Below are positions 45,620 through 52,876 of a stretch of 64,000 nt of DNA, piece after piece. The stretch covers positions 62,001 through 126,000 of the forward strand of contig CAVUYB010000009.1 in NCBI GenBank assembly GCA_963745595.1. Direction: 5' to 3'. The notes below the pieces were generated by a model that was not told where the DNA came from, did no database searches, and saw only the letters and a list, made by a program, of their open reading frames with translations. The position numbers and the translations under genes were made by a program. The DNA is from DASZUK01 sp963745595. Lineage in GTDB: Bacteria > Actinomycetota > Acidimicrobiia > Acidimicrobiales > RAAP-2. The stretch's first letter is position 1. Each line of letters opens with the position of its first letter.

Positions 45620-46200
45620 TCGGTCCGTACCTGGCGGCCTGTGCGCTCCTCGTCGTCGCCGGGTTGGCCAAGGCCGGCCGTCCCGACGACACCGCCCGGG
45701 CGGCAGTCCACGTGCTCGGCGGCACGATCGGCCGGTGGCGGTGGGCCGTCCGCGCCGGTGCGGCAGCCGAAGTGGCCGTCGGCGCGGCGGCGCTGGTCGT
45801 CGTCGAACCGGTGCTGGCCGGTGCGGTCGCCGCCTCCTACGTCGCGTTCGCTGCGTTCGTCGTCGTCGCCCGGCACCGCGGCGGACCGCTGGCCAGCTGC
45901 GGCTGCTTCGGCCGTCCCGACACGCCGCCGACGGTCCTCCACGCGTTCGTCGACGCCGGCCTGGCCTCGGCGGCGGTCTGGGTGGCCGTGGCGGGCCCGG
46001 ACGGCTGGACGGTGCCGCTGGTCGGCCACGGGCCGTGGCTGGGGATCCCCCTCGTCCTGGCCAGCGCGGCCTGCGCGTTCGTGGCCGTCCTGACGCTGTC
46101 CACCTACGGCCGGCTCGTCACGGCCCGGCGGCTCTTCGATCCGGCCGCCAGCCACCCGGCCGACGGGCGGCAGTTCGACGCGGCGGAACGACCGGCGTGA
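45610..46200 (+). CDS. MauE/DoxX-like redox membrane protein
   Basis: 196 aa with four predicted membrane helices (YLAACALLVVAGLAKAG, AEVAVGAAALVVVEPVLAGAV and others). The MauE hallmark LASCGCFGRPDTPPT carries paired cysteines in CGCFG. In methylotrophs MauE and MauD are needed for disulfide formation and stability of the MADH light chain. GTG start overlaps the previous gene, and the stop overlaps the Cys-rich gene start (GTGA). It is the likely electron or disulfide relay between the membrane and the MauD-like thioredoxin. Confidence 0.8.
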   Translation: MELIGPYLAACALLVVAGLAKAGRPDDTARAAVHVLGGTIGRWRWAVRAGAAAEVAVGAAALVVVEPVLAGAVAASYVAFAAFVVVARHRGGPLASCGCFGRPDTPPTVLHAFVDAGLASAAVWVAVAGPDGWTVPLVGHGPWLGIPLVLASAACAFVAVLTLSTYGRLVTARRLFDPAASHPADGRQFDAAERPA

Positions 46201-47628
46201 CGCTGGTCGACCGGGCGTCGTCGTTCCTCGACTCGAAGCTGTCGCGGCGCAGCTTCGTCAACCGCTCGGCGTTCGTCGGCAGCGCCATCGCCGTCGGCTC
46301 CGGCGTCGACCTGGTCCTGCGCCCGGGCACCGCGTACGGGTACATCTGCGAGTGCGGCGACGCCAACTGCGGCTGCGGGTCGACGTGCTGCTCGGGGTTC
46401 AGCGAGTTCTGCTGCTCGATCAACGGTGGGTACAACTACTGCCCGACCGGCACGATCATGGGCGGCTGGTGGAAGGCCGACAACTCGAGCTACTGCGGCG
46501 GGCCGCGCTACTACATGGACTGCAACGCGACGTGCAGTTGCACGACGGGGTGCGGCGACGGCTGGGGGTTCTGCGATACCGGCTGCGACGGCACCGCGTG
46601 CGGCTGCGGTCCGACAGGCTGCAACTCGTGGATGACCGGCTGCCTGCAGTTCCGCTACGGGCAGTGCAACCAGGACGTCGCCTGCATCGGCCGGATCATC
46701 TGCCGGGTCGTGGCGTGCGTGCCGCCGTGGCAGGTCGACCCGAGCTGCACGACGACGAACGCGGAGGACGACGGCACGGCCGAGCAGACCGTCGCCTGCT
46801 GGACCCCGGCGGTCCCGGCCCCGCCGCCGCCGCCCTGCCTCTCGCCGGCCACGGAGTGCCGGACGGTGGCGATGACGAGCTCGGCGGACGGCGCGGGGTA
46901 CTCGATCCTCACCGCGTTCGGCCGGCTGTTCGCGTACGGCGACGCACCGTTCGACGGTGACGCGTCCGGATTGGTCCTCGACCAGCCGATCGTCGGGATG
47001 GCCGCCACGCCATCCGGTCAGGGCTACTGGTTCGTCGCCGCGGACGGCGGGATCTTCGCGTACGGCGACGCCCCATTCAAGGGGTCGGCAGCCGACGGCT
47101 CGATGGGCGGGCAGCCACTGAACCAGCCGATCGTGGGCATGGCCGCCACGCCGAGTGGTCAGGGCTACTGGTTCGTCGCCGCGGACGGTGGGGTCTTCGC
47201 GTACGGCGACGCCGCGTTCTACGGCTCGATGGGCGGCCAGGCCGCTGAACCAGCCGATCGTCGGGATGGCCGCGACGCCATCCGGTCAGGGCTACTGGTT
47301 CGTCGCCGCGGACGGCGGGATCTTTGCGTACGGCGACGCCGCGTTCTACGGCTCGATGGGCGGGCAGCCACTGAACCAGCCGATCGTCGGGATGGCCGCC
47401 ACGCCGTCAGGCCAGGGCTACTGGTTCGTCGCCGCGGACGGCGGGATCTTTGCGTACGGCGACGCCGCGTTCTACGGCTCGATGGGCGGGCAGCCACTGA
47501 ACCAGCCGATCGTCGGGATGGCCGCCAGCCCGAAGACCGTCGACCCGGGCACCGTCGGCTACTGGATGGTCGCCCAGGACGGCGGCGTCTTCGCGTTCGA
47601 TCTCCCGTTCTACGGTTCCCCGGTCTGA
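46197..47628 (+). CDS. Tat-exported Cys-rich MADH-light-chain-like protein with C-terminal 42-aa repeats (one frameshift)
   Basis: About 477 codons. Residues ~15-48 form a Tat-type signal (LSRRSFVNRSAFVGSAIAVG). Residues ~51-186 hold about 25 cysteines, with EFCCSINGGYNYCPTGTIMG, then GGWWKADNSSYCGG and YYMDCNATC. The order and spacing recall the methylamine dehydrogenase light chain (CC..CPPG..SW..C), including a Trp at the place of the first TTQ tryptophan. A proline stretch leads to about five repeats of QPIVGMAATPSGQGYWFVAA plus DGGIFAYGDAAFYGSMGG. One inserted base near 47232-47243 breaks a repeat. No MADH heavy chain or MauG is in view, so enzymatic activity is unproven. Confidence 0.75.
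46980..47625. repeat. 126-bp tandem repeats in the Cys-rich gene
   Basis: Units begin near 46980, 47121, 47248, 47374 and 47500. The spacings are 141 (one unit with a 15-bp insert), 127 (contains the frameshifting base), 126 and 126. Copies from 47248 on are almost identical, indicating recent duplication or gene conversion. Each unit encodes a 42-residue beta-rich motif with GYWFVAADGG and FAYGDAAF, presumably a blade- or solenoid-type surface domain. Confidence 0.9.
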
Positions 47629-47639
47629 AAGGAGCTCCT

Positions 47640-48539
47640 GTGCTCGTCGCCTGCGCCCTCGTCCTCTCGGTCGCCGCCGCGGTGCGGTCGACGTGGTCGC
47701 CGTGCGGTGTCTCGATGCTGTCGACGCTGACGCCGCTCGGCGAGCGCGGCCGCGGCACCCGGTTCGTTACGACCGCGGCCTGGTTCGTCGCCGGTGCGGT
47801 GGTCGGCGGCGCGCTGCTGGGCGCCGCCGGCATGGTCGTTGCCCTCGTCGTGTCGGCGGCGCACGTCGGTGCGACGACGGCTGCCGTCGCTGCGGCCGGT
47901 GCGGCCGCCCTCGCCGCGACGGCCGATCTCCTGGTGGCCGGCCGGCGGGCCATCGGCCACCACCGGCAGGTCAACGAACGGTGGCTCGACCAGTTCCGGC
48001 CCTGGGTCTACGGCGCCGGCTTCGGCGTCCAGATCGGCTCCGGCGTCGCCACGTACGTGACGACCGCCGGCGTGTACCTGGTCGTCGCGCTCGGTGGGCT
48101 CTCCGGCCGGCCGCTCTTCGCCCTCGGCCTCGGCTTCCTGTTCGGCGCGGTCCGGGGGACGGCCGTCCTGCTCGGCCGCCGCCTCGACACGCCCGACGCC
48201 CTCCGGCGGTTCCACGCCCGGTTCAGCGCGCTCGGGCCGCCGGGCCGCCGGACGATGGTCGCCGTCGAGCTGGCTGCCGCGGTCCTGCTGATTGCCGCGG
48301 CCGTCCCGGGCCGTCCGGCCATCGTCGCCACGCTGGCTGCCCTTGCCTTGCTGGTCCTGCTCGCCACGCTCATCGGGCTGGCGGTGCCGGCAACCGGCTG
48401 GGAGGCCCGGGCCGCCCGCTTCTGGCGCCGGCGCCCTACAGGTAGTGCGGCGGGGTCTCGTGCTGGTCGCGTCGGGCCCGCCGCAGTTCCTCTCGCAGGC
48501 GGCTCACCTCGACCTTCAGCCGCCCGACCTCGGCCCTGA
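47640..48539 (+). CDS. Multi-pass membrane protein with SPCG motif (DsbD/MauF-like candidate)
   Basis: 299 codons as drawn, with about six to eight hydrophobic segments (GAVVGGALLGAAGMVVALVV, LVVALGGLSGRPLFALGLGF, ATLAALALLVLLATLIGLAV). WSPCGVSMLSTLTPLGERGRG near the N-terminus resembles the SPC..P loop of CcdA/DsbD-type carriers. It follows the Cys-rich gene by 11 bp with GGAG before a GTG. The last ~35 codons (RRRPTGSAAGSRAG) overlap a convergent small gene and look non-coding; a one-base shift near 48430 would end it at about 48444. Proposed as the membrane electron carrier of the system. Confidence 0.65.
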   Translation: MLVACALVLSVAAAVRSTWSPCGVSMLSTLTPLGERGRGTRFVTTAAWFVAGAVVGGALLGAAGMVVALVVSAAHVGATTAAVAAAGAAALAATADLLVAGRRAIGHHRQVNERWLDQFRPWVYGAGFGVQIGSGVATYVTTAGVYLVVALGGLSGRPLFALGLGFLFGAVRGTAVLLGRRLDTPDALRRFHARFSALGPPGRRTMVAVELAAAVLLIAAAVPGRPAIVATLAALALLVLLATLIGLAVPATGWEARAARFWRRRPTGSAAGSRAGRVGPAAVPLAGGSPRPSAARPRP

Positions 48540-48603
48540 GAGCAGCGACGGTCTCGTCACCGCCGGGCGGCTCCAGCTGCTCCGAGGTCTCGGGCGTCTC
48601 CAT
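48436..48603 (-). CDS. Small coiled-coil protein (55 aa)
   Basis: METPETSEQLEPPGGDETVA, then ALRAEVGRLKVEVSRLREEL with heptad leucine/valine spacing, and a basic tail ending ETPPHYL. The composition and heptads look like a real coding sequence, unlike the overlapping plus-strand frame. No family recognised. It is convergent with the SPCG membrane-protein gene. Confidence 0.5.
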   Translation of the reverse strand: METPETSEQLEPPGGDETVAALRAEVGRLKVEVSRLREELRRARRDQHETPPHYL

Positions 48604-48656
48604 GGCGCCATCTTGGCGTCCTCCGCAGACTGGACGGGCACTCGCTCCAGTTCACC

Positions 48657-48746
48657 GTTTGCAGAAATTGCCAACGTCCCTGGTCCTGGCGGTGTGGCCG
48701 GGTCGGCCCGCACCCGCGTCCGGGCAGGTCAACGGCAATTCGTCAA
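48657..48746. repeat. Imperfect inverted repeat in the 200-bp gap before the thioesterase gene
   Basis: GTTTGCAGAAATTGCC (48657-48672) and GGCAATTCGTCAAAC (48731-48745) are near-complementary arms about 58 bp apart. They stand out as AT-richer blocks upstream of both the small coiled-coil gene and the thioesterase gene. They may be two half-sites of an operator or the base of a long stem. Confidence 0.35.
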
Positions 48747-48803
48747 ACGCGTGAAACCGAACATCGAACACGATCCGGCGGAAGGACGGGTACCGTCTGA
48801 CGG

Positions 48804-49214
48804 GTGCCCCGACCGGCGATCCAGGTACCCCCGAACTGCGAGCTCACGCTCGGGATGACCTGCACCGACAAGTCGGAGCCGGGACGGACGGTCTGGCGCA
48901 TGCTGGCCGACGAGCGGTTCGCCAACCCGATCGGCATCGTGCAAGGCGGGTTCCTCGGGGCGATGGCCGACTCGGCGATGGGGTCGGCGACGGTGACGTA
49001 CGCCCATGCGACCGGCCGGAAGGTGACCTCGGCGAACGTCGAGATGAAGACCAGCTTCCTCGCTCCGGTCCGGGTCGGGACGACGCTCGAGTGCCGGGCG
49101 TGGGTCGTCTCCGGCGGCTCCCGGGTGGCGTTCGCAGAATCGGAGATCACCGACGACGAGGGGACGATCGTCGCCCGAGCCAGCTCCACGTACCTGTTCA
49201 CGCCGCGGACCTGA
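48804..49214 (+). CDS. PaaI-type hotdog thioesterase
   Basis: 136 aa hotdog-fold protein. The active-site helix NPIGIVQGGFLGAMADSAMG and the strand KVTSANVEMKTSFLAPVRVG match PaaI/YbgC-like acyl-CoA thioesterases. It would hydrolyse an acyl- or aryl-CoA in the cytoplasm. GTG start; 18 bp upstream of the ECF sigma gene. Confidence 0.85.
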   Translation: MPRPAIQVPPNCELTLGMTCTDKSEPGRTVWRMLADERFANPIGIVQGGFLGAMADSAMGSATVTYAHATGRKVTSANVEMKTSFLAPVRVGTTLECRAWVVSGGSRVAFAESEITDDEGTIVARASSTYLFTPRT

Positions 49215-49232
49215 CCTGACCGTGCCCTGCTG

Positions 49233-50243
49233 ATGCCGACCCTCGACGCCATCGCGCTGGAGCCGTTCCTCGACGAGCACCGGCGGGAGCTGACCGGCTA
49301 CTGCTACCGGATGCTCGGCTCGCCGTTCGACGCGGAGGACGCGGTGCAAGAGACGATGGTCCGGGCGTGGCGGGCCGCCGATCGGTTCGAAGGCCGGTCG
49401 ACCGTCCGCACCTGGATGTACCGGATCGCCACGAACGTCTGCACCGACATGCTGCGCGGCCGGCAACGCCGGAGCCGCCCGATGGCAATGGGCCCGGCCC
49501 GGCCACCGGAGGAGCGGTACCTCGACGCCATGCTGACCGAGGAATCGTGGGTCCTCCCGGTGCCGGACCGAGCGGTGCTCGACGACGGCGCGGACCCGGC
49601 CGAGACGGCCGTGCTGCGGGACTCGGTCCGCCTGGCCTTCGTCACCGCCCTCCAGCGGCTGCCGGCCCGTCAGCGGGCCGTCGTCCTGCTCCGTGACGTG
49701 CTGCGGTGGTCGGCGGCGGAGACGGCCGAGGTGCTCGAGACCAGCGTCGCCGCGGTGAACAGCGCTCTCCAGCGGGCCCGGGCCACGCTCGGGGACCTCG
49801 CCCTCGACCCCGACGGGCACGCCACCGCCGCCCCGGACCCGGCGCAGGCCCGGCTGGTCGAGCGGTTCATGGACGCGTTCGAGCGGTACGACGTGCCGTT
49901 GATCGTCAACCTCCTGCGGGAAGACGCCATCCAGTCGATGCCGCCGTTCGCCATGTGGCTGCAGGGGGCCGAGGACATCGGCTCCTGGATGCTCGGCCCC
50001 GGAGCCGGCTGTCGCGGGTCCCGCGTCCTCGCCACCGAGGCGAGCGGTTGCCCGGCCTTCGGCCAATACCGGATGGACCCGACCGGCGGCCACGCGCCGT
50101 GGGCCCTGCAAGTCCTCGAGATCACCGGCGACCGGGTCGCCGGCCTCCACACGTTCCTCGACGCGGCCGAGCTGTTCCCGCTCTTCGGGCTGCCGCCGCA
50201 CCTACCGGCGCCCGCCACCGAACGAGCCGTCGTCCCGACATGA
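49233..50243 (+). CDS. ECF sigma factor with C-terminal SnoaL-like domain (SigG/SigJ-type)
   Basis: 336 aa. Region 2: YCYRMLGSPFDAEDAVQETMVRAWRAADRF. Region 4: LQRLPARQRAVVLLRDVLRWSAAETAEVLETSVAAVNSALQRAR. The final ~125 residues (ARLVERFMDAFERYDVPLIVNLLREDA onward) form a SnoaL/NTF2-like domain, which in such ECFs controls activity in place of a separate anti-sigma factor. No anti-sigma gene is adjacent. The stop overlaps the RidA start (ATGA). Confidence 0.9.
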   Translation: MPTLDAIALEPFLDEHRRELTGYCYRMLGSPFDAEDAVQETMVRAWRAADRFEGRSTVRTWMYRIATNVCTDMLRGRQRRSRPMAMGPARPPEERYLDAMLTEESWVLPVPDRAVLDDGADPAETAVLRDSVRLAFVTALQRLPARQRAVVLLRDVLRWSAAETAEVLETSVAAVNSALQRARATLGDLALDPDGHATAAPDPAQARLVERFMDAFERYDVPLIVNLLREDAIQSMPPFAMWLQGAEDIGSWMLGPGAGCRGSRVLATEASGCPAFGQYRMDPTGGHAPWALQVLEITGDRVAGLHTFLDAAELFPLFGLPPHLPAPATERAVVPT

Positions 50244-50728
50244 CCCCCGTGCATCCGACCACGTCGCCGACGCCGGAGGAACGGCTTCGGGCGCTCGGGC
50301 TGGAGCTGCCGGCGCCACCGGCGCCGCTGGCTCACTTCGAGATGTGCGTCCGGACGGGCGACCTGCTGTTCCTGTCCGGACACGCCCCGCTCGTCGACGG
50401 CACGTACCAGTACGTCGGCAAGGTGGGCCGGGAGTGGAACGAGGCCGACGGCTACGCGGCCGCCCGACTGACCGCGCTCAATCTGCTGGCGACGCTCAAA
50501 GCCGAGCTCGGCGAGCTCGGGCGGGTCCGCCGGATCGTCAAGCTCCTCGGCATGGTCAACTGCACGGAGGACTTCAGCCGCCTCCCCGACGTGATGAACG
50601 GCGCATCGGACCTCCTGGTCGCCGTGTTCGGCGACGCCGGCCGGCACGCCCGCTCCGCGGTCGGGATGCAACAGCTCCACTACGGCATGGCCGTCGAAGT
50701 CGAGGGCGTCGTCGAGGTCGACCGCTGA
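50240..50728 (+). CDS. RidA (YjgF/YER057c) family protein
   Basis: 162 aa. LAHFEMCVRTGDLLFLSGHAPL and the C-terminal VMNGASDLLVAVFGDAGRHARSAVGMQQL follow the RidA family; the arginine of HARSAVG matches the imine-binding residue. RidA proteins hydrolyse reactive enamines/imines. The N-terminal extension (PTTSPTPEERLRALGLELP) is typical of one actinobacterial subgroup. Translationally coupled to the sigma gene. Confidence 0.87.
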   Translation: MTPVHPTTSPTPEERLRALGLELPAPPAPLAHFEMCVRTGDLLFLSGHAPLVDGTYQYVGKVGREWNEADGYAAARLTALNLLATLKAELGELGRVRRIVKLLGMVNCTEDFSRLPDVMNGASDLLVAVFGDAGRHARSAVGMQQLHYGMAVEVEGVVEVDR

Positions 50729-50751
50729 CGGTCGACCGGCGGCGGGCGACC

Positions 50752-51495
50752 GTGGCCACGCTCGTCGCGGCCGGCTGCGTGGCCGCGGACGAGGAAGCCG
50801 ACGCGCTGCTCGCCGCGGCCGCCGGGAACGGGGACCGCCTGGCCGACCTGGTGGCCCGGCGGTGCACCGGTGAGCCGCTCGCCTGGCTCGTCGGCTCGGT
50901 CCGGTTCTGCGGCGAGGAGGTCGTCGTCCACCCCGGCGTCTACGTGCCGCGCTGGCAGACCGAGACGATGGCCATCGAGGCCGTCGGCCGGGTGCCCGAC
51001 CGCGGGGTAACGGTCGACCTGTGCACCGGCGCGGGCGCGATCGCCGTCGTCCTCCGCCGGCGTCGACCGGCGGCGCGGGTCCTCGCCACCGACGTCGACC
51101 CCCGAGCCGTGGCGTGCGCCCGGGCCAACGGCGTCGATGCCTACGAATGCGACCTGGCCGGCGGCCTCCCCGCCGACCTCCGCGGCGTCGTCGACGTCGT
51201 CACCGCGGTCGTGCCGTACGTCCCGACCGAGGTGCTCCACCTCCTGCCTCGGGACGTCCTCGCCTACGAGCCCCGGGTCGCACTCGACGGCGGGCCCGGC
51301 GGGACCCGTGAGCTCGAACGGGCCACCACCGACGCGGCCGCGCTGCTCCGGCCGGGCGGCTCGCTCCTGCTCGAGCTCGGCGGTGACCAGGCCGACGCCC
51401 TCGGACCGGTCCTGGCCGAGCACGGGTACCGGGACGTCGAGCTCCTCCATGACGACGACGGCGACCTGCGGGCGCTGGCGTGCCGCTCTAGTTAG
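50752..51495 (+). CDS. PrmC/HemK-like methyltransferase lacking the NPPY motif
   Basis: 247 aa from GTG at 50752; a CTG at 50725 overlapping the RidA stop (CTGA) would give nine more residues. The SAM-binding loop VTVDLCTGAGAIAVVL and the pre-domain signature VYVPRWQTETMAIEAV are PrmC-like. The catalytic NPPY of glutamine N5-methylases is replaced by AVVPYVPTE, so release-factor methylation is doubtful. It may modify a different substrate, or the housekeeping PrmC lies elsewhere. Confidence 0.75.
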   Translation: MATLVAAGCVAADEEADALLAAAAGNGDRLADLVARRCTGEPLAWLVGSVRFCGEEVVVHPGVYVPRWQTETMAIEAVGRVPDRGVTVDLCTGAGAIAVVLRRRRPAARVLATDVDPRAVACARANGVDAYECDLAGGLPADLRGVVDVVTAVVPYVPTEVLHLLPRDVLAYEPRVALDGGPGGTRELERATTDAAALLRPGGSLLLELGGDQADALGPVLAEHGYRDVELLHDDDGDLRALACRSS

Positions 51496-51539
51496 ACCCC
51501 GGTTGCAAGGAGGTTTCTACTTGGTTAGGCTACTCACCA

Positions 51540-51932
51540 ATGGGGCCGGGCCAGGACTACCTCCATCTGGGTTTTCAGGACCGGGGATTCGAGGCCGTCC
51601 TCCTTCGGGACACGCCGCCGACGACGACGCTCGTGCTGCGCGGTGAGCTGGACCTGCATGCGGCCGGCACGGCCGACCAGGCGGTCGACCTGGCGCTATC
51701 GGAGCCGGCCGAGACGTACGTGCTCGACCTGGCCGGCCTCCGGTACCTCAACGCGGCCGGCGCGACGCCGCTCGTCCGCCTGGCGGTCACCGCCCAGCGC
51801 GCCGGCGCGCGGGTCACGGCCCGCCGGGCGGTGGGGCTCACGGCGATCGTCCTCGGGATGACGCCGATCGAACTGGACGATCTCGACCGGGCGCCGGTGC
51901 CGACGGGCGGCGGCTGCCGGTCGGCCGCCTGA
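51540..51932 (+). CDS. STAS-domain protein without phospho-acceptor serine
   Basis: 130 aa. TLVLRGELDLHAAGTADQAV and YVLDLAGLRYLNAAGATPLVRLA are the STAS core. The usual DSSG/DSTG phosphorylation site reads LNAAGA, so phospho-switching is unlikely. The strong AAGGAGGT at 51507-51514 is 26 nt from the ATG but 6 nt from a TTG at 51521 in another frame (LVRLLTNGAGP). A one-base indel may have displaced the true start. It could be a constitutive anti-anti-sigma factor. Confidence 0.75.
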   Translation: MGPGQDYLHLGFQDRGFEAVLLRDTPPTTTLVLRGELDLHAAGTADQAVDLALSEPAETYVLDLAGLRYLNAAGATPLVRLAVTAQRAGARVTARRAVGLTAIVLGMTPIELDDLDRAPVPTGGGCRSAA

Positions 51933-51975
51933 GCGGACCGGCCACCCCGGATCCCACCGGCCGGCGCGCCAGCGT

Positions 51976-52758
51976 TCAGCCGGTCGGCGCGGTCCGCAGC
52001 CGGAATTCGGTTCCCGAGGGGTCGGTGACGGTGGCGATCCGGCCGTAGGGGGTGTCCTGGGCGTCGTCGACGATCGAGCCGCCGAGCTCGGGCACCCGGG
52101 CGGCCGAGACGCCGGCGTCGGCGACCTCCCAGTAGACGGCCCAGCGGGCACGCACGCCGTCGGGGAGGAAGCTGGCGGCGTCCATGACGCCGGCGACCTC
52201 GTCGTCGTGGCCGGGGACGCGGGCGGTGGCGTAGCGGAACTCGTCGGTGTCGCCGACGAGCTCGAGCTCCCACCCGAACACGGAGCCGTAGAAGGCGATC
52301 GCCGCGGCGAAGTCGCGGGTGTGCAGCTCGAACCAGCTCGGCGCGCCGGGCTCGCCGATCACGGTGAACCCGGGGAACGTCCCGGGCTGCCAGGCGCCGA
52401 TCGGCGCGCCGGTCGGGTCGACGAGGACACCCTGGGTGCCGAGGTCGGCGACGGGCATGGCGGGCACGACGACCTGGGCGCCGGCCGAGCCGGCGTCGGA
52501 GACGGTGCGGGTGATGTCGTCGGTGGAGAGGTACGGCTTCCAGGTGTTGTCGGCCTTCATGTCGCCCATGTCGCCCATCGCACCGGCGACCGGGACGCCG
52601 TCACGGGTGAACATGAAGTACCCGCCGAACGCCGGGTCGGGGTCACCGGACTCCCAGCCGAACAGCTCGCGGTAGAACCGCCGGCTGCCCTCGACGTCGG
52701 AGGTCCAGAGGTCGGTCCAGCACGGCGCCCCGACGGGCGCCTGGTCACGGGTGGTCAT
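51976..52758 (-). CDS. Two-module VOC-family protein
   Basis: 260 aa with two glyoxalase-type modules: GAPCWTDLWTSDVEGSRRFYRELFGW, and GAPSWFELHTRDFAAAIAFYGSVFGW with TDPSGTEFRLR at the end. This is the CFP32-like group, common in actinobacteria, annotated as glyoxalase/bleomycin-resistance-like. Substrate unknown. The 118-bp gap to yfiH shows only a weak AT stretch (TTTATACGTTCGATCGG) near the ATG. Confidence 0.85.
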   Translation of the reverse strand: MTTRDQAPVGAPCWTDLWTSDVEGSRRFYRELFGWESGDPDPAFGGYFMFTRDGVPVAGAMGDMGDMKADNTWKPYLSTDDITRTVSDAGSAGAQVVVPAMPVADLGTQGVLVDPTGAPIGAWQPGTFPGFTVIGEPGAPSWFELHTRDFAAAIAFYGSVFGWELELVGDTDEFRYATARVPGHDDEVAGVMDAASFLPDGVRARWAVYWEVADAGVSAARVPELGGSIVDDAQDTPYGRIATVTDPSGTEFRLRTAPTG

Positions 52759-52876
52759 CGATGCTCTCCTTTATACGTTCGATCGGTCGTCACTGGTCGG
52801 TCTCGTCAGGGTCGACGCCGCCAGCGCCCGGAAATCATCGGCGCGGGGGCGCTCTCGTCGGTGCCGGGCATGGCGG

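Noticed and set aside
46980..47625. CRISPR or mobile-element repeat
   Set aside because: Units are contiguous, in frame and encode a protein motif.
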